Origin: Anaerosporobacter faecicola
GTDB taxonomy: Bacteria; Bacillota; Clostridia; Lachnospirales; Lachnospiraceae
Direction of reading: 5' to 3'
DNA length: 64,000 bases
Assembly: GCF_012070565.1 (NCBI RefSeq)
Contig: NZ_JAAQRO010000023.1
Span: 124,001-188,000, forward strand
Shown here: one piece after another, positions 44,063 through 51,565 of the stretch
Layout of the letters: the number at the start of each line of letters is the position of its first letter
Numbering within the stretch: the first letter of the stretch is position 1
Program-made: the position numbers and the translations under genes
Notes under the pieces: generated by a model
What the model was told of the DNA's origin: nothing
Database searches by the model: none
Seen by the model: only the letters and a program-made list of their open reading frames with translations

Positions 44063-44629
44063 TTATTTTTTCTTTTTTCCATCTACCATATCAAGAATTG
44101 TTTGTTCAACCAAACGACACACTTCTTCGTCTGTATATTCACAATTGGTAGTAGCAATCAGTGTTGCGATCCCCTGAATCAGTAAACTACTTCGCTGCAA
44201 AATATCCATGGCATCCAACTCTTCTAATTGGTATTGCCCCATTATTTGTTTTAATATACGATTATTACTTTCATAATTCATACGGATTTGAAGGAATTCA
44301 TGACCGCCGCAATATTCCGACAGATAAACAAGTCGAAAAAGATTCTTTTCCTCTCTTGCCAGATGAATAACTTTTAGATAGCTCATTTTCATAAAATCTT
44401 GCTGCTCTTTATCTGCCAAAACCTCTTGTTCAAACATGGAGCAACAGTAATCATGCACACCTTGTCGTAATTGTTCCATCGTAGGGAACTGGCTAAATAT
44501 TGGTTGTGTTGAACATTCTAATTCCTTCGCTACATTCCTTGAGTTAATCCGCTCAATTCCTTCTCTGCGAACAAGTGCTCTTGCTGCTTCAAGGATCATG
44601 TCCTTGGTTATTTTCTGTTTTGGTGGCAT
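44063..44629 (-). CDS. TetR/AcrR-family transcriptional regulator
   Basis: A 188-residue TetR protein starting MPPKQKITKDMILEAA; HTH residues 8-52 (ARALVRREGIERINSRNVAKELECSTQPIFSQF). ATG 44629 has AAGGAGG at 7 bases, better than 44650. It follows the alcohol dehydrogenase gene by 24 bases, so the two form an operon in which TetR probably represses its own unit through the dyad at 45.98 kb. It shares the CSTQPI recognition helix with the TetR at 42.2 kb. Confidence 0.9.
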   Translation of the reverse strand: MPPKQKITKDMILEAARALVRREGIERINSRNVAKELECSTQPIFSQFPTMEQLRQGVHDYCCSMFEQEVLADKEQQDFMKMSYLKVIHLAREEKNLFRLVYLSEYCGGHEFLQIRMNYESNNRILKQIMGQYQLEELDAMDILQRSSLLIQGIATLIATTNCEYTDEEVCRLVEQTILDMVDGKKKK

Positions 44630-44653
44630 TGCTGTTCCTCCTTGTTCCATTTA

Positions 44654-45889
44654 TTATATTCTGCTACTCGCAATCATAAGAGTTTCGACAATGTGTGTAC
44701 ACTCTTGTTTATTCATAATTTTCGGTACTGGATAGGCTGGATTTGCTTCTCGAATCGCTTTATCAACAATAATTCCAATATCTTTCCTTTGTATCTCTGG
44801 AATATCTGTCGGTATATTCATTTGTTGGTTTATCCACTCAATTTTCCTAATGACTTGTTTTGCCAAAGCTTCCTGTCCATCATTTGGTGATCCAATACCC
44901 GTATAACGTGCAATTTCTGCTAACTTCTTTTCTATGGATTTCCCATAATATTTTAACACATATGGCAGAAGAATTGCATTTGTTTTTCCATGTCCTACAT
45001 CATATAATGCACTTAAGGCATGGGAAATTGTATGTACATAGCCTGTATACGCTCTTGTAAATGCATTCGCTGCATGATTCGAAGCAAGTAACATGTTCTG
45101 CCTTTCCTGTTGCAGGGAACCATCGTTGTAAACCGGAACAAGATTTTCAAAGATTAATTTGATTGCTAGTAATGCTTCCTTATTCGTATATCTCGTTCCA
45201 AATGTTCCAATATAGGCCTCGACCGCATGAGTTAATGCATCCATTCCTGTATTCGCTGTAATTTCCTTTGGTAATGCACTTGTAAGGTTTGCATCTAATA
45301 GAACTACTTGAGGCATTGCTCCAAACGATATAATTGGATACTTTTCCTTTTTCTCCACAATGGATACCACTGCTGCTACCGTACTTTCTGATCCCGTTCC
45401 AGCCGTTGTTGGTACTGCAATGATACAAGGACATGCCTTTTTGATTGCAGACATATGTTTCATCTTTTCAAATGATACGGTTGGATTGGAGACCTTTATT
45501 CCAATGATTTTGGAACAATCTAGAACCGAACCGCCCCCAATAGCGATAATCCCTTCACATCTGTTTTTCATATATACCGCATATCCATCTTCCACATTGT
45601 GGCTAGTTGTGTTGGGATGCACATCGTCAAATATTGCATAGGTAATGTGTTCTTTCTCAAACCCATCTAATAACTCCTTTAATAAGCCTTGCTTTCGTAC
45701 GGATCTACTGCATACCACGAGTACACGGTTCAATCCTTTCTCTCTTACGATTTCTGGAATCCTCGTTATACATCCTGGTTCCGTTATTACACGTTGTTTT
45801 GGGTACTTCATAAACCTTAGTACCATTCGCATAACTCCTTGATAGCATCGATAATACCCTTTTGTTATGTTCCATATGATTTTGTTCAT
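44654..45889 (-). CDS. Iron-containing alcohol dehydrogenase
   Basis: A 411-residue group III dehydrogenase. NAD-binding loop IIAIGGGSVLDCSKIIGI, PTTAGTGSESTVAAVVSI, metal-site segment MDALTHAVEAYIG and HTISHALSALYDVGHGKTNAILLPYVL are all present, supplying the D and three H ligands. It reduces aldehydes or oxidises alcohols, probably of fermentation type. A hydrophobic N-terminal extension (MNKIIWNITKGYYRCYQG) precedes the usual start. ATG 45889 has GAGGAGG before it, better than 45922. Confidence 0.92.
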   Translation of the reverse strand: MNKIIWNITKGYYRCYQGVMRMVLRFMKYPKQRVITEPGCITRIPEIVREKGLNRVLVVCSRSVRKQGLLKELLDGFEKEHITYAIFDDVHPNTTSHNVEDGYAVYMKNRCEGIIAIGGGSVLDCSKIIGIKVSNPTVSFEKMKHMSAIKKACPCIIAVPTTAGTGSESTVAAVVSIVEKKEKYPIISFGAMPQVVLLDANLTSALPKEITANTGMDALTHAVEAYIGTFGTRYTNKEALLAIKLIFENLVPVYNDGSLQQERQNMLLASNHAANAFTRAYTGYVHTISHALSALYDVGHGKTNAILLPYVLKYYGKSIEKKLAEIARYTGIGSPNDGQEALAKQVIRKIEWINQQMNIPTDIPEIQRKDIGIIVDKAIREANPAYPVPKIMNKQECTHIVETLMIASSRI

Positions 45890-45973
45890 ACGAATCCTCC
45901 TCTTTTTGACTCTTATATCCATTCATTTATAAATTGATTTGTTACTTGTTACGCTTATACTGTTATTTTTGTT

Positions 45974-46025
45974 ATATACCAATTGATATATTTCATATGG
46001 TATATTAAAACGAGTATGATGTCAA
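45974..46025 (-). promoter_or_regulatory. Dyad operator and likely promoter of the alcohol dehydrogenase-TetR unit
   Basis: ATATACCA (45974-45981) and TGGTATAT (45998-46005) are exact inverted repeats spanning 32 bases. TTGACA lies at 46025-46020 on minus, with TATACC 15 bases or TACCAT 17 bases further, so the right arm overlaps the -10. TetR control is inferred. Confidence 0.5.
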
Positions 46026-46068
46026 GTAAAAAATTTGAGAACAAGAACACAGCCCCGGAGGGTTTATA

Positions 46069-46098
46069 AAATAAGAAAGTCAGAGGACTTTCCTATTT
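46069..46098. repeat. 13-bp hairpin in the intergenic gap
   Basis: AAATAAGAAAGTC pairs with GACTTTCCTATTT around AGAG, with one mismatch. A short T-run follows on either side. It lies upstream of the alcohol dehydrogenase promoter in a 389-base gap; with the terminator at 46228 it may be a second transcription stop. The rest of the gap (46100-46226) shows nothing coding. Confidence 0.6.
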
Positions 46099-46223
46099 GT
46101 TTTGGGTGCCAAAAGCCCTTAGTAAAACTTTCTTTCGTTAATTTGCACAAACATTAGCTAATCTCATGTAATATAGGACATAGTTTGATGAGCAACTGTA
46201 TGAACTCGTTGGTACTTTGGCTC

Positions 46224-46273
46224 TATAAAAAATGCAAGAAATCGAACGAATAAGAATCGATTTCTTGCATTTT
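46224..46273 (-). terminator. Strong terminator after the HEINH-motif protein gene
   Basis: AAATGCAAGAAATCGA pairs exactly with TCGATTTCTTGCATTT around an 11-base loop; the minus-strand transcript continues TTTTTATAG. It lies directly behind the stop at 46279. Confidence 0.92.
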
Positions 46274-46278
46274 ATGAT

Positions 46279-47034
46279 CTATATGTGTTGTTCTATATAC
46301 GTATACGCCCTTTCCAAGTATTCCTCAATGGTCGTGCTATCTCTGTAAATCTCCCCAATCTGAACTGGTAGTGACTTTCCATCAATTATTGTTTCATAGA
46401 AAGAATCATACGCCTTATGCTCATAGGGAGCAATCTGCCTGGTTTGTGGAATATTCAATGTTGGCTCGATTGATAGTTCCTCCAGATACCAAAGGGGGTC
46501 TGGAAAAGACGGTTCCGTTACCTTTTGATAGCCAAACATTTCTTTCCATTTATCAAACAATATCATATGATTGATTTCATGGAGCGAGGCTCTTACAAAT
46601 ATTTCATCCGAAGTAAGATAATGTATACAATACTCTTTTCTCATCACATCTCTTGGAAATGGATTAAAATATCCCAAATAACCGTTTATCACCTGTGTCG
46701 TGTCATACGTTAAATGAAAGAGCTTCTGCATCTCCTCAACAGCAGGCATGATTTTCTCTTCTACTAACTTTCTCTTTTCTTCTACTTTTTTCTGAATGAT
46801 ACGCTCTTCCTCTATGTATCGTTTTGTAAGAATCCCTTCAACCACTTTCCTACGTTCCTGTTCGGATTGATCACTCGTAATCTGTCCTTCTAGTTCTGGT
46901 AACATCTTGATTACACGCTGCAAAAATGGAAGGGTTTGATTTTGTTGATTAAATGCAGCTTGCAAGGTTTCCGTTATCTCCCTCACATTACATTCGATTG
47001 TTGCTTGTTGTATGATTAGATTCGGTTTACTCAT
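46279..47034 (-). CDS. Putative zinc metallopeptidase-like protein with HEINH motif
   Basis: I do not recognise a named family. The 251-residue protein has no signal peptide, a charged helical first half (KRYIEEERIIQKKVEEKRK, about residues 71-90, likely coiled coil), then VRASLHEINHMILFDKWKEMFG with HExxH at residues 152-156, and LWYLEELSIEPTLN about 30 residues later, where E185/E186/E190 could supply the third zinc ligand as in gluzincins. This suggests a cytosolic metallopeptidase or a peptidase-fold sensor. Single gene with its own terminator, beside an SDR on the same strand; AGAGGGGG is a rather distant ribosome site. Confidence 0.65.
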   Translation of the reverse strand: MSKPNLIIQQATIECNVREITETLQAAFNQQNQTLPFLQRVIKMLPELEGQITSDQSEQERRKVVEGILTKRYIEEERIIQKKVEEKRKLVEEKIMPAVEEMQKLFHLTYDTTQVINGYLGYFNPFPRDVMRKEYCIHYLTSDEIFVRASLHEINHMILFDKWKEMFGYQKVTEPSFPDPLWYLEELSIEPTLNIPQTRQIAPYEHKAYDSFYETIIDGKSLPVQIGEIYRDSTTIEEYLERAYTYIEQHI

Positions 47035-47081
47035 AACTGATGTTCCCCCTCTATTTCGATTATGTTACATTCGTTACACAA

Positions 47082-47921
47082 TTATTTTCTCTGCATCTTC
47101 GCCATAACGCGGTCCACTATCCGATAAGGAAGTTTTGCTGCCACAAGATCCGGCAGTAATCTTCGTCCTGGTTGATAATAGATTTTGTTTTTCTTTCCAT
47201 AAATTGCTCGTTTGACATCACGAACTACTAAGAGTGGTGTTTTCTCTTTTGTGGTTGGTGACCGAACAAATGCAGCCTCTAACATTGGTGTTGCATACTT
47301 TACAAAATCAGAGTCTGGTGTTGCTTTATAGTGTTCAAAATCCGTTTGGTCTTTCACAAAAGCTTGTGATTGGATTGCACCTGGTTGGACAATAGCAACT
47401 CGGATTCCGTAATTTTGTATCTCTCTTCTTAAGCAATGGGAGAAAGCTTCGATTGCCCATTTACTACTATGATAAGCCGACCAATATGGGAACGCATAAT
47501 TCCCTGCTTGGGAACTTACATTAATAATGATTGGATTCTTCACAGATTTTTTCAGAAGGGGATAGAATTCCTTTATTGTCTGTACATGCCCGAAGAAATT
47601 AATCTCCATTACTTTTCGAAAATACTCCATATCCCGATCCATAACAGCACCCCAGCCGGTTACTCCCGCATTGTTGATTAAAACATCAACCATGCCTTCC
47701 TCTTGTCTAATTCTATCCACTGCTTCTTGAATCTGTTCAGGAATCGTTATATCCAATTTTACACCTGTAATGTTCTCTATTGCAGAAAGTCGTTTTATAT
47801 CCTCATCTTTTCTTGCACCTGCATACACTCGGTTTCCATCTGCCGCCAGTTCCTTAGCCAGACTATATCCAATTCCCGTTGATGCTCCTGTAACAACCAC
47901 AATCAATCGTTTTCTCATCAT
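47082..47921 (-). CDS. Short-chain dehydrogenase/reductase
   Basis: A 279-residue classical SDR: VVTGASTGIGYSLAKEL, VKLDITIPEQ, NNAGVTGWG, serine in IINVSSQAGN and YHSSKWAIEAFSHCL (YxxxK). The AGARKDED basic residues after strand 2 favour NADP(H). A C-terminal KNKIYYQPGRRLLPDLVAAKLP tail is as in steroid/retinol-type SDRs. ATG 47921 has GGAGGTATCT before it; the second ATG follows at once. It is divergent from a TetR regulator and the two promoters overlap. Confidence 0.92.
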   Translation of the reverse strand: MMRKRLIVVVTGASTGIGYSLAKELAADGNRVYAGARKDEDIKRLSAIENITGVKLDITIPEQIQEAVDRIRQEEGMVDVLINNAGVTGWGAVMDRDMEYFRKVMEINFFGHVQTIKEFYPLLKKSVKNPIIINVSSQAGNYAFPYWSAYHSSKWAIEAFSHCLRREIQNYGIRVAIVQPGAIQSQAFVKDQTDFEHYKATPDSDFVKYATPMLEAAFVRSPTTKEKTPLLVVRDVKRAIYGKKNKIYYQPGRRLLPDLVAAKLPYRIVDRVMAKMQRK

Positions 47922-47949
47922 AGATACCTCCAATTCTAATCTGTCACAC

Positions 47950-48023
47950 TTGTAACATTTATGAGGTTATTATATAATTGCTAATAGGAAGTTACAATAG
48001 ATGCCCGTAATGTGTTACACATT
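47950..48023. promoter_or_regulatory. Overlapping antiparallel promoters of the SDR and TetR genes, with operators
   Basis: Plus: TTGTAA (47950-47955), 17 bases, TATAAT (47973-47978), reading to the TetR gene. Minus: TTGTAA (47997-47992), 17 bases, TATAAT (47974-47969), reading to the SDR gene. The two -10 boxes overlap, and both -35 boxes form the inverted repeat TTGTAAC...GTTACAA. A further perfect dyad AATGTGT-T-ACACATT lies at 48009-48023 in the TetR leader. Confidence 0.75.
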
Positions 48024-48052
48024 GGTGCAATCTGTGACAAGGAGGACTATGT

Positions 48053-48604
48053 ATGAATACAACCAATGGGAGAATAGCAGAACAGTCCAGAGAAAAAATT
48101 ATCTGTGCTTTACTGTGTGTGATGGAACGCTACTCTTACAAAGAGATTACCATAACGCAGATTGCACAAGAAGCAGATCTTTCTAGAAAGACATTTTACC
48201 GCTTGTTTCAAGATAAAGAATCGGTATTGCAGTTACTTTTTGATAAATTATTTGCAGAATGTATGTCCCAGATTCGATCGCAGGATATCCATCACTATTG
48301 GGACGTTGTCCAATTGTATTTTGATTTTTGGGAATCACAGAAAGATCTGCTATGTTTACTTAAGAGACATGGTCTCCTATCAATCCTATTTGAATGTTCC
48401 TATGTACATGCACCAGAAGTATTTGCATGTGTACGTTCCACCGAAATCGTGAATGCATTTTCACGTCAACTCCCTTATCTTCTAGCATATGCAGTAGGTG
48501 GAATGCACAGTATGCTGATCAAATGGATTGAAAATGACATGGATATCCCCGCAGCCGAATTGATTGAGAAACTAAAAGCAGGCTTTATGTCTCCGGAGAT
48601 ATAG
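48053..48604 (+). CDS. TetR/AcrR-family transcriptional regulator
   Basis: A 183-residue TetR protein on plus: HTH (KIICALLCVMERYSYKEITITQIAQEADLSRKTFYRLF, core TQIAQEADLSRKTFYRLF) and a short all-helical sensor domain of the TetR_C type (DFWESQKDLLCLLKRHGLLS). The ribosome site AAGGAGGACT lies before ATG 48053. It is divergent from the SDR and probably controls both genes by occupying the shared promoter region. It ends 10 bases before the convergent MBL gene. Confidence 0.92.
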   Translation: MNTTNGRIAEQSREKIICALLCVMERYSYKEITITQIAQEADLSRKTFYRLFQDKESVLQLLFDKLFAECMSQIRSQDIHHYWDVVQLYFDFWESQKDLLCLLKRHGLLSILFECSYVHAPEVFACVRSTEIVNAFSRQLPYLLAYAVGGMHSMLIKWIENDMDIPAAELIEKLKAGFMSPEI

Positions 48605-48614
48605 CCGTATTCCA

Positions 48615-49376
48615 TTACAGCCACACCGCCCAGTCCCCATAATCAAACGTGCCGCTACCATGATGTAGTTTTCCCTGCAAATCAAGTTGACGAAATGCAT
48701 CTCGCATTCGGATAAGGATCTCTGGTTGTATATTCAAGGTGTGATGACCAGGGAATACACGTTTTACAGGTAATTCCGCAATTTTTTCAAGGGATTGTAG
48801 ATATGCCTGTGGGTCCGTAGACGGATAATAAGCAAACAACGTATCCTTATATACAAGATCTCCTGTGAATAGATATTCCCGTTCTGCCTCCCAGAAACAC
48901 ATATGTCCCGGAGAATGGCCTGGTGTATGCAACACTGTGATTCTTCGGTCTCCGAGGTCAATGAAATCTCCATCTTGTAATACACGTTTTGGGGTTCCTT
49001 GAAAGACTTCGTATGTATTCACATTATATCCTTCTGGTAGATCACAATGGTCAATCACCATCTTCCGAATTGTGTCCATGGTCAATGGAAACCTACCAGA
49101 AAGCCAATCTAATTCTGCTTCATGTGCATAGAATTCTGGGTAATATCGATGTCCTCCGATGTGATCCCAGTGAATATGTGTAGCAACTGCAATGACTGGT
49201 TTATCTGTTAGTTTTCTTACTTCATTTGCAATATTACAAATCCCCAACCCCGTATCAATCAGCAAGGTTCGATCCTTTCCTTCCAGTAGATAGCAATGCG
49301 TTTCTTCCCAATGTCGATATTCGCTGATGCAATATGTATCGGTATCGATTTGATCGATGGTAAACCACAGTTTCAT
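48615..49376 (-). CDS. MBL-fold metallo-hydrolase
   Basis: A 253-residue metallo-beta-lactamase-fold enzyme with THIHWDHIGGH (HxHxDH), LHTPGHSPGHMCF, FTGDLVYKD and FPGHHTLNIQ, giving all metal ligands of the glyoxalase II-like group. Substrate unknown; hydrolysis of a thioester, lactone or phosphodiester are all possible. AGAAGGATC precedes the ATG. Single gene, convergent with TetR. Confidence 0.92.
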   Translation of the reverse strand: MKLWFTIDQIDTDTYCISEYRHWEETHCYLLEGKDRTLLIDTGLGICNIANEVRKLTDKPVIAVATHIHWDHIGGHRYYPEFYAHEAELDWLSGRFPLTMDTIRKMVIDHCDLPEGYNVNTYEVFQGTPKRVLQDGDFIDLGDRRITVLHTPGHSPGHMCFWEAEREYLFTGDLVYKDTLFAYYPSTDPQAYLQSLEKIAELPVKRVFPGHHTLNIQPEILIRMRDAFRQLDLQGKLHHGSGTFDYGDWAVWL

Positions 49377-49483
49377 GTTGATCCTTCTTTCATCGTTTGA
49401 ATCATTTATGATTCGCGTATTTTCTTTTCCATTTTAACACATATCTCTGTATATTCAAATGCAACTAATGCAGAACATACGTA

Positions 49484-50350
49484 TTACTGTGGAATAAGTA
49501 TTTCTACAACACATTCATCATTTCTTTCGTCCCAGACGATATATCTCTCAACCGTTGGCAATTTGCCCTTATGAAACTTGCTCGACGGAAGAAACTCCAT
49601 ATTGATTTTCTCCCAAGTATTATTAAGTACCGCTTCTGATATTCGTCCTCTTGACTCAAAACGTAGCCATGTTGTAGCAGGAAATTGATAACGCGTTACT
49701 TCTGGGATTGTTTCAAGACACTCCTGTATCTTATCTTCTGAAATTCCTACATGATCCAGACTGATTGCACACATATAATCATCATTCCCCTCTTCATCAA
49801 ATCCGAAACAAAGACCAAGATCAAACCGTTTTCCCAATAACTTCTGTACTTTATCATCTGATCCATCACTCTTAATAACTCCCCAGGTTCCACCTCCTGT
49901 TGAAGTTATTTTTCTAATTCCCATTACTTCAAAGGACTCCCTTTCAAAGATCTGATATTCCATACGATCAATCCCTTGAATCTGAATCTTAAAATGTAAC
50001 TTACAATAAAACATAAGGTTCGGGTTATTCTTTCTTACCTCAGATGGTGTTACACCAAACATAGACTTGAATGCCACTCGAAATGTATCATCCGTCTGAT
50101 AACCATAATTCAGTGCTACATCCATAATACTTCTCTCACTATTCTGGAGGTCATATGCAGCCATTGTAAGCTTTCTCCTTCTAACATATTCCGCAAAAGA
50201 TATCCCTGTAATCTGCGAAAATGCAGACTGAAATATGGGGTAAGGACACGCTGCTATTTTGGCAACTTCTGCTTCCTCTACTTCAGAACAAAGATGCTCC
50301 TCCACATAATCCATAATTCGATTAAGACTTCCTGTCCATTCTCTATCCAT
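49484..50350 (-). CDS. AraC-family regulator with GyrI-like effector domain
   Basis: A 288-residue Rob/BmrR-like regulator: N-terminal AraC double HTH (residues 1-105: EEAEVAKIAACPYPIFQSAFSQ and SIMDVALNYGYQTDDTFRVAF) followed by a GyrI-like small-molecule-binding domain (from EYQIFERESFEVMGIRKI to the end). The start codon shares its A with the stop of the DUF3795 gene (TAATG), so translation is coupled. It likely senses a drug-like compound; targets unknown. Confidence 0.92.
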   Translation of the reverse strand: MDREWTGSLNRIMDYVEEHLCSEVEEAEVAKIAACPYPIFQSAFSQITGISFAEYVRRRKLTMAAYDLQNSERSIMDVALNYGYQTDDTFRVAFKSMFGVTPSEVRKNNPNLMFYCKLHFKIQIQGIDRMEYQIFERESFEVMGIRKITSTGGGTWGVIKSDGSDDKVQKLLGKRFDLGLCFGFDEEGNDDYMCAISLDHVGISEDKIQECLETIPEVTRYQFPATTWLRFESRGRISEAVLNNTWEKINMEFLPSSKFHKGKLPTVERYIVWDERNDECVVEILIPQ

Positions 50351-50967
50351 TATCTATATTTCTCCAATAAACGCAATGCACCATCAACGGAACCCGTACT
50401 GTCAAAAGATTTTTGATAATTTTCTCCCGAATCAATTGCCCTTTTTAATGTTCGTGTATACGCTTCTTTGCCATACTGGTGAATGAATTTTGCTGTTGCT
50501 TTTGCAACGAATTCATTGCTGATGCTATAATATCCCTTGACGCAGTCATCAATCTGATCACAATCATAGCAACCATCATATCCTTTTTCGTTAGCACAAG
50601 ATACATTCGGACAGACCCCATCTGGAGATATTGTAGCAAAGGAACAACAGTTATAACTACTCCTACAACCTCCGCACCACTGCCCCATGAAACAATAATC
50701 ACAATGATGTCCACATACACTTACTGGATCAATTCCCTCTCTGGCTTCCCGAACTAACGTTGCTTTTATTACTTTGCAGTTCTCAATGCGTCTACCATTG
50801 TCCTCGCTATTCTGAGAAACTTCCTCTAGTATCTCACATGGGAAATCAGGACATTCTCCACAAAATCTTTTTCCATTCTTCCTTGCACATTCTGCAACCT
50901 TGCAACTGGAATCACAATCCTGCTTACATTCTCCTTTTGATAAACCACAATATGTCTCAATCTTCAT
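50350..50967 (-). CDS. Cysteine-rich DUF3795-family protein
   Basis: A 205-residue protein with more than 20 cysteines. Starts MKIETYCGLSKGECKQDC and holds RFCGECPDFPCEIL, the DUF3795 core, then CGHHCDYCFMGQWCGGC and CYDCDQIDDCVKGYYS, suggesting several zinc or iron-sulfur sites. Its function is unknown. ATG 50967 follows AAGG at 9 bases and starts at the family's usual position; a longer reading from 51042 has no ribosome site. Coupled to the AraC/GyrI regulator. Confidence 0.85.
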   Translation of the reverse strand: MKIETYCGLSKGECKQDCDSSCKVAECARKNGKRFCGECPDFPCEILEEVSQNSEDNGRRIENCKVIKATLVREAREGIDPVSVCGHHCDYCFMGQWCGGCRSSYNCCSFATISPDGVCPNVSCANEKGYDGCYDCDQIDDCVKGYYSISNEFVAKATAKFIHQYGKEAYTRTLKRAIDSGENYQKSFDSTGSVDGALRLLEKYR

Positions 50968-51085
50968 ACTTATGTACCTTACCTTTCCCCTTTTTGTTAT
51001 ATTATAACGCAATTCATATTTTTCGTCCGACATTTTCTTCAATTAATATGTCGGTTTTTGCCCTTCCCCATCTATCCAACAGCAC

Positions 51086-51469
51086 TTAATTCACTTCTTC
51101 CCATGCTTTCGTTATAAACCATTCCTTCATTGTGGATAACACCTTCACCAATTCCTCTTCTGTGATTATATATGGAACCATTGCGTAGATATACTTTATA
51201 AATGGTCTGGCAAAGACTCCTCTTTGGTATGCATATTCCTGATATCCTACAATATATTTTGATTCCGTTACTTCAATACAAGTACACCCTCCCATGATAC
51301 GAATCTCCTGAATCTCAGGAGCTGTAAAACCAGATAATTCTCGATTACAGATTTCTTCTATATTTTTTATCTTTGCTATATAATTATTGTTTTCAAATAC
51401 TTCGATTGACTTTAATGCCACGCTACATGCAAGATGCCCCTTCTTTATACGAAAAAGAAACTGCCACAT
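51086..51469 (-). pseudogene. bioA: Remnant of bioA (DAPA aminotransferase), C-terminal third only
   Basis: The 127-codon reading has HLACSVALKSIEVFENN, IMGGCTCIEV, RGVFARPFIKYIYAMVPYIIT and LSTMKEWF. These line up with the last ~115 residues of BioA (E. coli: NPLACAAANASL, VWIRPFGKLIYLMPPYI). The PLP-lysine domain and everything before the GHPLACS-type motif are missing; the reading begins with unrelated MWQFLFRIKKG. No bioD, bioB or bioF is nearby. A ribosome-like AAGGGAG precedes the ATG by chance or by reuse. I treat it as a decayed gene rather than a functional one. Confidence 0.75.
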
Positions 51470-51565
51470 TAGTGACAGCTCCCTTCTTCTTTTACCTATT
51501 CATTTTATCACAATTCCATCTGTATCCCCATATATCTTAGTTATTATCACTAGCCTTACGGTATC

